Source: Bacillota bacterium (GTDB taxonomy: Bacteria; Bacillota; Clostridia; Peptostreptococcales; Anaerovoracaceae). Taken from it: a stretch of 15,605 bases of DNA. The notes beneath the pieces were generated by a model. That model was given only the letters and a program-made list of their open reading frames with translations, was not told the origin of the DNA and did no database searches. The DNA lies in NCBI GenBank assembly GCA_017621195.1, contig JAGATO010000248.1:1-15605 (forward strand), given 5' to 3'. Both the position numbers and the translations under genes were made by a program. Below are positions 1-7,354 of this stretch, one piece after another (within the stretch, counting starts at the first letter, position 1; every line of letters begins with the position of its first letter).

Positions 1-327
1 ACCCAGTTCCTTGGCCTTGTTGATGGCCTTCACTACGAACATGATGGAAAAGCCGATGATGAAGAAGTCCACCAGCGTCTGAATGAAGTTTCCGTAGGTG
101 ATGGCCGTTTCGACCACGGAACCGTCCTCGGCCACCTTGGTGGCCAGAACCCACTTCAGGTCCTTAAAATCCACGCCAGCGGTCAATACGCCGATCATGG
201 GGGTGATCAGATCGCTGACCACGGAAGAAACCACCTTGGAAAAGGCGCCGCCGACAACGACACCGACAGCCATATCAACTACATTTCCTTTTAACGCAAA
301 TGCTTTGAATTCGTCAAATAATTTCAT
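1..327 (-). CDS. mscL: Large-conductance mechanosensitive channel MscL (partial, C-terminus outside window)
   Basis: The first 109 residues are visible; the C-terminal end lies beyond the left edge. MscL is a homopentameric membrane channel that opens under membrane tension and releases solutes during osmotic downshock. The N-terminus MKLFDEFKAFALKGNVVDMA is the amphipathic helix typical of the family. It is followed by the Gly/Ala-rich pore helix TM1 (about residues 16-45, with VGVVVGGAFSKVV), a short extracellular loop (about 50-75), and TM2 (about 79-101). The usual length is about 130-150 residues, so only the cytoplasmic helix is missing. The start at 327 has GAGGT about 6 nt upstream. 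The gene follows hslO by 41 bp and probably shares its transcript. Identity is highly secure. Confidence 0.95.
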   Translation of the reverse strand, partial: MKLFDEFKAFALKGNVVDMAVGVVVGGAFSKVVSSVVSDLITPMIGVLTAGVDFKDLKWVLATKVAEDGSVVETAITYGNFIQTLVDFFIIGFSIMFVVKAINKAKELG

Positions 328-368
328 GTTGTTACCTCTTATTGTTGTCTCGATTCTCCCTCTGTGTT

Positions 369-1286
369 TTACATCATTTCATCCAACAGCTTCTGTAAAT
401 GCTCCCTATCGAAATGATATTTCTTTCTGCAGAACTGACAGGTCAGCTCCGCCTGGCCGTCCTCGTCCAGAATGGTCTTCAGATCCGTGACGCCGATGCT
501 CATCAGCGCCTGCTCCAGCCGTTCCTCATTGCAGTCGCATTCCCAGCCAAGGTCCCGGGTCTCCAGAGGCTTTACGGTAAACTGCTCCGGCAGAGACTCG
601 AAGATCCGCCGCAGCAGTTCCGTCACCACGGCTTCCTCCGTCTTTCCGACGGATTCTTTCGTCACCTGTTCCACCAGCGTGGAGATGGGTGTCATCTGTT
701 CCAGGAGAGGTTCCAGCGCATCTACCGATTCCGGATCGGCTCCCGGCAGCATCTGGATGATCATGCCGCCCGCCGCAGCAACGCTGAGATCCGTCGCCAC
801 GCGAACGCCCAGAGCCACCGAGGACGACTGCTGCTCCGACACGAAGAAGTACGCCGTCAGGTCCTCGGCACTCTCACCGTTGACCAGCTCGATGCGGCCC
901 ACGTAGGGCTCCTTCAGACCCAGATCCTTGATGACCGTCACCGTACCGATGCCGATGGCGCCGCCCACGTCCAGCTTTCCGTTGGGCTTCAGCGGCAGAT
1001 CTACCTGGGGGTTGGAGATATACCCCTTCACCCGTCCGTCACCGTAGGCGGTGGCCAGAATCTCCCGGGCGGGGCCGTCTCCCTTGAACTGCATCGTCAG
1101 TTTATCCTGAGTATTTTTCAGCATCAGACCCATCAATCCCGCCGCCGTCAGCACGCGGCCCAGGGCCGCTGTTGCCACAGGTGTGGTATCGTGGATCTGC
1201 CTGGCCTCTTCCACCATGGTGGTCGTCACGGCCAGATACACGCGAAAGGATCCGCTTCGATCCATCGCGATGATCGCTTTATTCAT
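369..1286 (-). CDS. hslO: Redox-regulated chaperone Hsp33
   Basis: A 305-residue protein of normal family length. Hsp33 is a cytosolic holdase that is inactive when reduced and zinc-bound, and is activated by oxidative unfolding plus disulfide formation. The zinc/redox switch is intact: Cys250-X-Cys252 and Cys283-X-X-Cys286, separated by 30 residues, which fits the family CxC-X27-32-CxxC pattern. The N-terminal substrate-binding core begins MNKAIIAMDRSGSFRVYLA and holds the typical GRVLTAAGLMGLMLK helix and the GGMIIQMLPGA strand. It starts 25 bp after pgcA ends and is followed by mscL, so a pgcA-hslO-mscL stress-related unit is likely. A GAAGGGA ribosome binding site lies somewhat far (about 11 nt) from the ATG. 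Confidence 0.96.
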   Translation of the reverse strand: MNKAIIAMDRSGSFRVYLAVTTTMVEEARQIHDTTPVATAALGRVLTAAGLMGLMLKNTQDKLTMQFKGDGPAREILATAYGDGRVKGYISNPQVDLPLKPNGKLDVGGAIGIGTVTVIKDLGLKEPYVGRIELVNGESAEDLTAYFFVSEQQSSSVALGVRVATDLSVAAAGGMIIQMLPGADPESVDALEPLLEQMTPISTLVEQVTKESVGKTEEAVVTELLRRIFESLPEQFTVKPLETRDLGWECDCNEERLEQALMSIGVTDLKTILDEDGQAELTCQFCRKKYHFDREHLQKLLDEMM

Positions 1287-1311
1287 TCTATTCTCAATCC
1301 CTTCGTTTTAT

Positions 1312-3039
1312 TTATTTTACCAGTCCGGCCAATTCTTCCTTCATTGCGGCGATGATTCGATCGGAATCCATGGCGGATGTTCCGCGGGCGCTGAGGTAGA
1401 TCTTCAGCTTCGGTTCCGTACCCGAGGGACGAACGATGAAGCTGGAGCCGTCTTCCATGTTGTATTCCAGAACGTTGGACTTGGGCAGTCCGGTATTGTC
1501 TCTGTCGTAATCCACCCGCTTAGTGATGGCCTTGCCGATGACCGTCTTGGGCGGATTGGTCCGCAGGCTCTCCATGATGGAAGCCATCTTATCCATGCCG
1601 GCAGCACCCTCGAAGGTGAAGTCCATCAGGTCGTTCTTATAATAGCCGTACTGCTCGTACATTTCGTTTAAGCGGTCCACCAGCGTAGAACCGGCGCTCT
1701 TGTAGAATGCCGCCATTTCGCAGATCAGCATGGAGCCGTTCACCGCATCCTTGTCTCTGACGTAAGGACCGGACAGGTAGCCGTAGCTCTCTTCGAAGCC
1801 GAAGATGTACCGTTCTACTTCTCCGTCCTTTTCCAGAAGACCGATCTGTTCGCCGATGAACTTGAATCCGGTCAGCACGTTGCGCATTTCCACGCCGTAG
1901 TTCTTCGCCACGGCGTCGGCCATCTTGGACGATACGATGGTCTTTACGGCAACCGGCTTCGCCGGCAGCTTCTTCACCTGACACAGGAAGTCCAACATAA
2001 GAATTCCAACTTCGTTTCCGGTCAGGAGAACATAGTCACCGCGATGCTTGACGGCGATGCCTACCCGATCGCAGTCGGGGTCGGTGGCCAATAGCAGGTC
2101 GGGGGTTCCCATCTTGCGGCACAGTTCCAGACCCAGCTGCAGCGCTTCCTTCTTTTCCGGATTGGGGTAAGTGCAGGTGGGGAAGTTGCCGTCCGGCAGC
2201 TCCTGCTCCGGTACGACCGTCACCTTTTCCACGCCGATCTCCTTCAGAATCCGGCGGACGGGCTTGTTTCCGCTGCCGTTTAAGGGCGTGTAAACCACTT
2301 CTAAATTCTTACAGCCGTTGAAGCCCGTGCTCTGCTCCTTCACCGCGGCGATGAAGGCATCGATAGTCTCCTCGGGAATGTATGTAACGGCTCTGTCGTC
2401 GGCAGCCATCTTCACATCCCGGAAGATGTCCAGCTTTTCGATCTCGGCCAGCACTTCGTCGGCCTGCTGGATATTCATCTGGCAGCCCTCTTCGTTATAG
2501 GCCTTATAGCCGTTGTACTTGGCCGGATTGTGGCTGGCGGTGATCATGATGCCGGCAGCGCAGTGGTAATAGCGGGTGGCAAAGGACAACGCCGGCGTGG
2601 GCATCAGTTCTCTGTACAGATAGACGTCGATGTCGTTGGCAGCCAGTACCCGGGCGGCAACCTGGGCGAACTCCGGCGACATATTCCGGCTGTCGTAGGA
2701 GATGGCAACGGCAGCGCGCTTTCCCTTCTTAAACAGCGTCTTCTTCACCGCGTAGTGGTGGTTGACGTAGTTGGCCAGTCCCTGTGTGGCCTTGGCCACA
2801 GTATAGATATTCATGCGGTTGGTTCCGGCTCCCAGAATTCCGCGCAGACCGCCGGTACCGAATTCCAGCTCCTTGTAGAAGCGCTCATAGATTTCGTTCA
2901 GCGCCGCTTCGTCCTGCGGATTTTTTTCCAGCGCCTTCGTATATACTCCCAGTTCGCTCTTCAACGTTTTATCTAAGTTGGGGTTCTCCATCCAAAGCTT
3001 GCACCGCTTTAAAACAGCTTCGTATTTTCCTGTGCTCAT
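1312..3039 (-). CDS. pgcA: Alpha-phosphohexomutase (phosphoglucomutase/phosphomannomutase)
   Basis: A 575-residue enzyme that interconverts hexose 1- and 6-phosphates, probably glucose (Glc-1-P for UDP-glucose, glycolipids and wall polymers) and perhaps mannose. All four superfamily signatures are present in order: the catalytic phosphoserine loop TASHNP with Ser169, the Mg-binding loop DPDCDR (320-325), the sugar-specificity loop GFEES (about 414-418), and the phosphate-binding loop RPSGTEPK (537-544). The length is typical of the Firmicutes PgcA/ManB branch. I chose the ATG at 3039 because GAAGGGAG sits about 8 nt upstream. The longer frame starts at a TTG (3057) that overlaps this ribosome binding site. 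Substrate preference cannot be read from the sequence; the pgcA symbol follows the Bacillus-type homologue. Confidence 0.93.
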   Translation of the reverse strand: MSTGKYEAVLKRCKLWMENPNLDKTLKSELGVYTKALEKNPQDEAALNEIYERFYKELEFGTGGLRGILGAGTNRMNIYTVAKATQGLANYVNHHYAVKKTLFKKGKRAAVAISYDSRNMSPEFAQVAARVLAANDIDVYLYRELMPTPALSFATRYYHCAAGIMITASHNPAKYNGYKAYNEEGCQMNIQQADEVLAEIEKLDIFRDVKMAADDRAVTYIPEETIDAFIAAVKEQSTGFNGCKNLEVVYTPLNGSGNKPVRRILKEIGVEKVTVVPEQELPDGNFPTCTYPNPEKKEALQLGLELCRKMGTPDLLLATDPDCDRVGIAVKHRGDYVLLTGNEVGILMLDFLCQVKKLPAKPVAVKTIVSSKMADAVAKNYGVEMRNVLTGFKFIGEQIGLLEKDGEVERYIFGFEESYGYLSGPYVRDKDAVNGSMLICEMAAFYKSAGSTLVDRLNEMYEQYGYYKNDLMDFTFEGAAGMDKMASIMESLRTNPPKTVIGKAITKRVDYDRDNTGLPKSNVLEYNMEDGSSFIVRPSGTEPKLKIYLSARGTSAMDSDRIIAAMKEELAGLVK

Positions 3040-3061
3040 AAGATTTTCTCCCTTCAATTTC

Positions 3062-3100
3062 CTGTCGATTCGACAGTTTTAAACCCGCCCCTTCCGCGGG
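3062..3100 (-). other. Two short hairpins in the pgcA leader
   Basis: Directly upstream of the pgcA ribosome binding site are a near-perfect palindrome, CTGTCGA-T-TCGACAG (3062-3076), and a GC stem, CCCGC/GCGGG (3084-3100, 7-nt loop). In RNA these would form two successive hairpins in the leader. They could be an operator or a translational element. No factor is recognised, and the 3101-3179 part of this gap shows no clear promoter match. Confidence 0.4.
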
Positions 3101-3179
3101 AAATCAGCGCATTACACAACGCAGGGCTATTTGCCTAGACATAGTTTAGTTTATCACAAAAATGCCGCTCTGAGAATAG

Positions 3180-3215
3180 AAAAGACTGCGTTTTCCGAAG
3201 AAATCACAGCCTTTT
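3180..3215 (-). terminator. Rho-independent terminator of spoIIR with UUCG tetraloop
   Basis: It starts 5 nt past the spoIIR stop codon. On the minus strand AAAAGGCTGTGATTTC pairs with GAAAACGCAGTCTTTT around a C-TTCG-G tetraloop. Fifteen of 16 positions pair, two of them as G-U, with one A-A mismatch. The stem ends in TTTT and is followed by CTATTCTC, a moderate U tract. The A-rich start of the stem gives T runs on both strands, so weak bidirectional activity is possible, but there is no plus-strand gene to terminate. Confidence 0.8.
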
Positions 3216-3220
3216 CACAT

Positions 3221-3856
3221 TTACATTTCCAGTTGTTCGAGATATTCCAGCGTTTTGAACTTCAGCTGCAGCTTCGCCGGTTCCTCGCCGTCCACGGCTT
3301 CCCACAGCGTATCGTACCGCGGGTCGGCCGGTCGGGCCCCCACGGTGCACAGCGGCGGAAACAGGACGCACCACCAGTTCTGGCCGCTGCCATCGCCGAT
3401 GACGATGTTCAGTGCTTCGTATTCTCCTTCCGGAAACGTCACGTTACCGTAGGTCTTTTCCGGTATATGCCGCGGTCCCAGGTTTGCCTTGACCCGATAG
3501 TCGTATCCGTTGGTGCGGACGATCTTCTGCGCCGTATCGGCGATCTCATCCAGGTGCTCCTGCACATATCGGCGTGACTGCTCCAGCGTCAGTTCCACCC
3601 GGCCTGCCTCCGGCCGGGCCTGTGCCACTGTAAGTTCTGTCAGTTCCCGGTCGATCATGGCAAGCACGCCGTCTCTGACCTTCAGCTTCAGCGCCTGATC
3701 CGCCGGATCGTCACTGTTGGCTATGACGTGAAAGCGGATAAAATCCCGATTGGTCAGCTGCTGCTGGTTCTGAGCCCCCAGGCTCTGTCCCGTATATACG
3801 GCTACGGCAGCCATGGCCAGCGCCGCCATGGCCATTGTTCGTCTTTGGAATTTCAT
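3221..3856 (-). CDS. spoIIR: Stage II sporulation protein R
   Basis: A 211-residue secreted signalling protein. In the Bacillus/Clostridia model it is made in the forespore under SigF and crosses the septum. There it triggers the SpoIIGA protease to process pro-SigE in the mother cell. Visible features are an N-terminal hydrophobic export segment (about residues 7-22) after a basic MKFQRRT start, the hallmark FIRFHVIANSDDPADQALKL block, and the FPEGEYEALNIVIGDG and GQNWWCVLFPPLC blocks with their conserved Cys. The ATG at 3856 follows an AAAGGA element about 10 nt upstream. It is separated by 86 bp from the upstream sipL-like gene and has its own SigF-like promoter and terminator, so it appears monocistronic. 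It is full length and intact. Confidence 0.97.
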   Translation of the reverse strand: MKFQRRTMAMAALAMAAVAVYTGQSLGAQNQQQLTNRDFIRFHVIANSDDPADQALKLKVRDGVLAMIDRELTELTVAQARPEAGRVELTLEQSRRYVQEHLDEIADTAQKIVRTNGYDYRVKANLGPRHIPEKTYGNVTFPEGEYEALNIVIGDGSGQNWWCVLFPPLCTVGARPADPRYDTLWEAVDGEEPAKLQLKFKTLEYLEQLEM

Positions 3857-3902
3857 ATGAACGAGGTTCCTTTCTCTCGGCTTTTGTAAGTTGTGCTACG
3901 TT

Positions 3903-3932
3903 CATTGTTGACGCCGCAGCTTTCTTTTATAC
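3903..3932 (-). promoter_or_regulatory. Candidate SigF (forespore) promoter of spoIIR
   Basis: On the minus strand, GTATA (3932-3928) is followed after exactly 15 nt by GTCAACAATG (3912-3903). The Bacillus SigF/SigG consensus is GYATA, about 15 nt, GGNNANAHTR. The -35 matches fully, and the -10 differs only at its second position (T for G). The predicted start site would leave a leader of roughly 40 nt before the spoIIR ATG. spoIIR is a classic SigF target, so the context fits. This is a motif match made by eye, not experimentally supported. Confidence 0.6.
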
Positions 3933-3942
3933 ACCGATTCTC

Positions 3943-6168
3943 TCACTTGACGATCAGCAGCTTCGCTCCCGGCTTCAGCGGCGCACCCAGTTCCATGCCG
4001 TTGATCCGCGCTACGGTATCGATGGTGGTGCGGTACCGCTTGGCGATCTTCCACAGAGTGTCTCCACTGCGGGTGATGTACAGTACCAGCCCCGGCATTT
4101 CCCGCTCCGGTCCGCCGCCTTCCACGAAGCCCACGCTGCGGATCAGAGGGCACTGCTTTCTGCTGATGACAGCGCTGTTGACCATGACCGAAGCGTTCAG
4201 CTCGATCTGGCGGTTGTTCAGGCGATCATACCGCAGCTCTTTCAGGAGCACTTCGTTGTCCGGGACGGCGTTCTCCATGCCGCCGGGCAGATCCATGGCC
4301 ATGCGGAACGGAATTTCCCGGCGCAGGCTGAAGGGTGTGGCGGTTTCATCATCCGCCAGGCAGACCAGCTTTGCCACGACCATTCCCTCCACCACGTTTT
4401 TGTTTCCTTCCACTCTGGATGTGACCTTCGCCAGACTTCCCGAGAGGAAGGCGATGCGTTCCACGCCCTCGTATGCGTCGGGAACGTTGACCACCTCCCG
4501 CACCGTGGTTTCGGCCATGCCGCCGGGACACAGCTGCATCAGACTCACTTCCCGTCGGTCAAAGGCCATCTCCTTCTGATGGTGGTAGGCATCGGTGACG
4601 ATGGACTGTTCCACATCTCGGTACAGTTCTACGAACGTCTCCGCATCCAGATTGAGGTGGAGTATGTTTCTCTGACCGCTTTCGCTTTCCCTGGGCTCGG
4701 CTGCGGCGCCCCTCTTCTGAAAAAAGGCTCGGCCGCCGGTGGGCTGCTCCGTCTGTCCTGCGGCCCCCAGCGCGATGAATTGAGTGAATTCGCACTTTCC
4801 CTGAAACAGGACGGGCATCTTCTCCTGACTGCGGATCCCGTCCGAATTTCCGATCCCGTCCAAAGCCTCGCTGCCGCGTCCGCCCTTTCCGTCGCCTGTT
4901 CTACCGCTTTGCCCTTCGCCTGCGGCTCCGATATTGCGTCCATCGTCCGTCCGCCCGCCCTCTTCTTTCGGCAGGTACATGATGTTGCAATACGCCGTAC
5001 CGCTGATGACGGCCTTTTCACGGCTGATCTGCTTATGATTTTCCACCAGGTTGACGTCGCAGCGCAGTACGCTTCCGATCTCCGGCAGGGCATCCGGGAG
5101 TACCAGATCCTCTTCCAGTTCCAGACGTTCGCTCTTGCGGAGAATCACATCGGTGACGGTGATGTTTTCCTTCAGCATCTGAACGTCATCGGTCCGAAGT
5201 CCCTGAAACAGTTCCATCCTCCGGCTTCGATATTCCCGTCCCGCCGCTGCAATCACGGCCTTGACGCGGAATTTTCTCTCGTTGATCACGCTGTAATCCA
5301 GAGATTCGATGGCAGCCGATGCCTTAATTCCTACGATGTCGGCCTCGTCTTCTGCCGCGCTGCGGGTTTCTCTCGGCGTTCCGCTTTCTCTCAGCGTTCC
5401 GCTCTGGCTCGAATCGCTGCTCTGACCCAAAGTTCCGCTCTGCTGGAAGGGGATTCTCGATTCGATGGCAACGATGCGGCGATCCGCGCCCTTCCCCTGA
5501 GGTGCATACAGCGTCTGCAGCCGCAATTCGCCGCTGACCTTCCGATCCCGCTCCGTAAACTGCAGCGTCCCGTCCATGGCCAGAATCGACGCCAGATCCG
5601 GCTTCACATCGGGAACAAGAATGTCTTCTTCCACGTAGATCCGCACCGGCTCGCATGTTACCATGTCCACCAGCCGCAGACCTTCCGTCACCACATCGCT
5701 GCCCGCCGGGATCACCGTCTTTCCTCCCACATCCTGATTCGCATCTGACGTGTCCGCCATCGGCGCGCTTTCCGGCTCCGATGCACGTTCCGGCTCCGGC
5801 GCGCTTTGCGGCTCCGATGCACGTTCCGGCTCCGGCGCGCTTTCCGGCTCCGATACATGTTCCGGCTCCGATACATGTTCCGGCTCCGGCGCGCTTTCCG
5901 GATCCGATGCACGTTCCGGCTCCGGCGTAGTGCCTGCAGGTGTAATTGACGCGTCCGAAGGTGTTGGCGGCGCTCCCGCGATAGGTGTTTCTGAAAGTTC
6001 TGGTGTTTCTATTGTCTTTTGTGCCGTATCGGCTTCGACTTTCTCCATTTCCAATCCTGCCAGCAGCCTCTCATAAATCGACGGATCAAAATCATCTATG
6101 TCTTCCCGGGCCGGCTGCATGGCAAATTCCGGGATTTTGTCAAATTCGTATGGCTTAAACTCTTTCAT
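3943..6168 (-). CDS. sipL: SipL-like spore morphogenesis protein (SPOCS/DUF3794 repeats plus LysM)
   Basis: A 741-residue protein. Clostridioides difficile SipL binds the coat ATPase SpoIVA through its C-terminal LysM domain and is needed for coat assembly in the mother cell. Here, three SPOCS-type blocks can be read at about 180-310 (ILVPDVKPDLASIL), 350-530 (LVLPDALPEIGSVL) and 555-670. A C-terminal LysM occupies about 694-741 (SGDTLWKIAKRY...). It is longer than the roughly 500-residue C. difficile protein because of low-complexity inserts: nine Glu-Pro hexapeptides (83-136), a Ser/Gln stretch (about 242-275) and a Gly-rich stretch (about 402-450). I chose the ATG at 6168 because GGGGGAGG lies 5 nt upstream; the longer frame begins with a TTG. 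No signal peptide is seen. Other SPOCS/LysM proteins exist, so the symbol is likely rather than certain. Confidence 0.82.
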   Translation of the reverse strand: MKEFKPYEFDKIPEFAMQPAREDIDDFDPSIYERLLAGLEMEKVEADTAQKTIETPELSETPIAGAPPTPSDASITPAGTTPEPERASDPESAPEPEHVSEPEHVSEPESAPEPERASEPQSAPEPERASEPESAPMADTSDANQDVGGKTVIPAGSDVVTEGLRLVDMVTCEPVRIYVEEDILVPDVKPDLASILAMDGTLQFTERDRKVSGELRLQTLYAPQGKGADRRIVAIESRIPFQQSGTLGQSSDSSQSGTLRESGTPRETRSAAEDEADIVGIKASAAIESLDYSVINERKFRVKAVIAAAGREYRSRRMELFQGLRTDDVQMLKENITVTDVILRKSERLELEEDLVLPDALPEIGSVLRCDVNLVENHKQISREKAVISGTAYCNIMYLPKEEGGRTDDGRNIGAAGEGQSGRTGDGKGGRGSEALDGIGNSDGIRSQEKMPVLFQGKCEFTQFIALGAAGQTEQPTGGRAFFQKRGAAAEPRESESGQRNILHLNLDAETFVELYRDVEQSIVTDAYHHQKEMAFDRREVSLMQLCPGGMAETTVREVVNVPDAYEGVERIAFLSGSLAKVTSRVEGNKNVVEGMVVAKLVCLADDETATPFSLRREIPFRMAMDLPGGMENAVPDNEVLLKELRYDRLNNRQIELNASVMVNSAVISRKQCPLIRSVGFVEGGGPEREMPGLVLYITRSGDTLWKIAKRYRTTIDTVARINGMELGAPLKPGAKLLIVK
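5762..5923 (-). repeat. Nine 18-bp tandem units inside the sipL-like gene
   Basis: Nine consecutive 18-bp units alternate mainly between the types ggcgcgctttccggctcc and gatgcacgttccggctcc (plus-strand reading), with a GATACATG variant occurring twice in a row. They encode hexapeptides of the form E-P-[E/Q]-[SRH]-[AV]-[PS] at residues 83-136. The unit is a multiple of three, so copy-number change would keep the frame. It forms an acidic, proline-rich, probably extended linker between the N-terminal segment and the first SPOCS domain. Confidence 0.95.
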
Positions 6169-6214
6169 TTTTCCTCCCCCATTCTCCAGTATTGTGAGTC
6201 CTATCCTCTTGTTC

Positions 6215-6243
6215 ATTGTATTCAGGGGGATCTGGCTGTATGA
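6215..6243 (-). promoter_or_regulatory. Candidate SigE (mother-cell) promoter of the sipL-like gene
   Basis: On the minus strand, TCATACA (6243-6237) lies 14 nt before AATACAAT (6222-6215). The Bacillus SigE consensus is about KMATATT, 14-15 nt, CATACANT, so the match is 5/7 and 7/8. The implied start site gives a leader of about 40 nt before the ATG at 6168. Mother-cell SigE expression is expected for a SipL-type coat protein. It is a motif match only. Confidence 0.5.
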
Positions 6244-6334
6244 GTATCTCTCAGGCAAACCGAAGGTTAAATAAGCGAAGATACGTTCTAAGAGCCGATC
6301 GAAGACCCATTCGTAGAGACAACCGAGAAAATAG

Positions 6335-6361
6335 AAAAGGGACTTTTCTGAAGTCCCTTTT
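6335..6361 (-). terminator. Rho-independent terminator after ispE
   Basis: A perfect 11-bp stem, AAAAGGGACTT/AAGTCCCTTTT, has a 5-nt loop. On the minus strand the stem ends in TTTT and continues CTATTTTC. It lies 100 nt after the ispE stop and before the sipL-like promoter region, so it ends the nucleotidase-ispE transcript and separates the sporulation gene from it. The stretch 6362-6460 between ispE and this hairpin holds nothing else I can name. Confidence 0.88.
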
Positions 6362-6460
6362 CCTCATGTTCAATCTTTATGACGCGCCGATGGGCTGATC
6401 CGGCTCAGTGCGCCGATCACCGCTGCTTCCACTTTGCGCGCTGCCGAAGCGTCGCCTCTC

Positions 6461-7351
6461 CTACACCAGCGTGCGAATCAGAAACGTCTCATCGTTCACC
6501 TGCTTCATGGAGCGATACGCGCTCTGCGCCTTCTTTTTATTCATGAATACGCCGAACACCGTAGGCCCGCTGCCGCTCATCAGAACGGCGTTGGCCAGTC
6601 CCAACGATTCCATGGCCCGCTTCGTCTCGCCTACCACCGGATACAGAGGCAGGGTAGACGTCTCCAGCACATTTCCCATATTGCTCAGGACCAGCGGCAG
6701 GTTGTGGGTTTTCAGCCCCCGCACCATCTGATCTACGTCTGGATGACACACTCCTTCCAGGTGCAGATTTCCGTACACCTCTCTGGTGGGAACGCTGACC
6801 GGCGGCTTGGACAGCACGATCCAGGCCGACAGCGGTGTCACCGGTGTCAGTTCCGTTCCCGTGCCTTCCGCCAGCGCGCAAAACTGCCCCTCCTGGCCCA
6901 TCAGGCAGAAGGGAACGTCGGAACCCAGCTTTGCCGATAACGCGGCAAGCGCCTCCGGCGCTTCGTTCACTTCCCACAGTCTGGCCAGTGCCCGCATCAC
7001 CGCCGCGCCGTCAGCACTGCCGCCTGCCAGGCCTGCCGCCATGGGAATCCTCTTGTCCAGCGTCACCGTGATGTCATACTCCCGGTCCGGCCGATACGTC
7101 TCTTTCATCAGCTTTGCCGCCTTGTAGGCGATGTTGGTCTCGTCCATGGGCAGATCGCCCCGGGTGGTAGACCCGCGGATCACCGTTTCCTCCCCCGCCG
7201 GAAGTTCCTGACAGGACACCGTCACCCGATCCCACAGATCCACCTGCTGCATCACCATCTTCACCTCGTGATAGCCGTTGGGCAGCTTTCCCAGCACATC
7301 CAGCGACAGATTGATCTTGGCGTAAGCCTGAACGCTGCATTCCTTTCTCAT
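6461..7351 (-). CDS. ispE: 4-diphosphocytidyl-2-C-methyl-D-erythritol kinase
   Basis: A 296-residue GHMP-family kinase that phosphorylates the 2-hydroxyl of CDP-methylerythritol in the MEP pathway to isoprenoids. The N-terminal AKINLSLDV block carries the conserved Lys12. The ATP-binding loop PMAAGLAGGSADGAA lies at 103-117, the catalytic Asp is at about 145 in KLGSDVPF, and the third GHMP motif MSGSGPTVFG is near the C-terminus. The length is normal. The ATG at 7351 follows GAGG, which lies inside the last codons of the upstream nucleotidase gene (stop 3 bp away), so the two genes are almost certainly cotranscribed and perhaps translationally coupled. It keeps the company of spore genes spoIIR and sipL, an arrangement I recall from other Clostridia. 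Confidence 0.96.
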   Translation of the reverse strand: MRKECSVQAYAKINLSLDVLGKLPNGYHEVKMVMQQVDLWDRVTVSCQELPAGEETVIRGSTTRGDLPMDETNIAYKAAKLMKETYRPDREYDITVTLDKRIPMAAGLAGGSADGAAVMRALARLWEVNEAPEALAALSAKLGSDVPFCLMGQEGQFCALAEGTGTELTPVTPLSAWIVLSKPPVSVPTREVYGNLHLEGVCHPDVDQMVRGLKTHNLPLVLSNMGNVLETSTLPLYPVVGETKRAMESLGLANAVLMSGSGPTVFGVFMNKKKAQSAYRSMKQVNDETFLIRTLV

Positions 7352-7354
7352 AGT

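Noticed and set aside
399..1355. A 318-codon plus-strand open frame opposite hslO
   Set aside because: It is the shadow of hslO, whose zinc motif and full-length match are unambiguous. The antisense product has no recognisable domain.
3835..5748. A 637-codon plus-strand open frame opposite spoIIR and the sipL-like gene
   Set aside because: It is antisense to two well-recognised genes, has His/Arg/Leu-rich shadow composition and no family features. Long antisense frames are expected in GC-rich coding DNA.
6235..6242. CATACAGC as a SigE -10 element
   Set aside because: It matches 7 of 8 positions, but no -35 is found at the right distance upstream. It fits better as the -35 of the neighbouring AATACAAT site.
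6169..6258. Longer N-terminus for the sipL-like protein (start at 6258)
   Set aside because: That start is TTG, and the segment covers the candidate SigE promoter and the strong ribosome binding site for the ATG at 6168.
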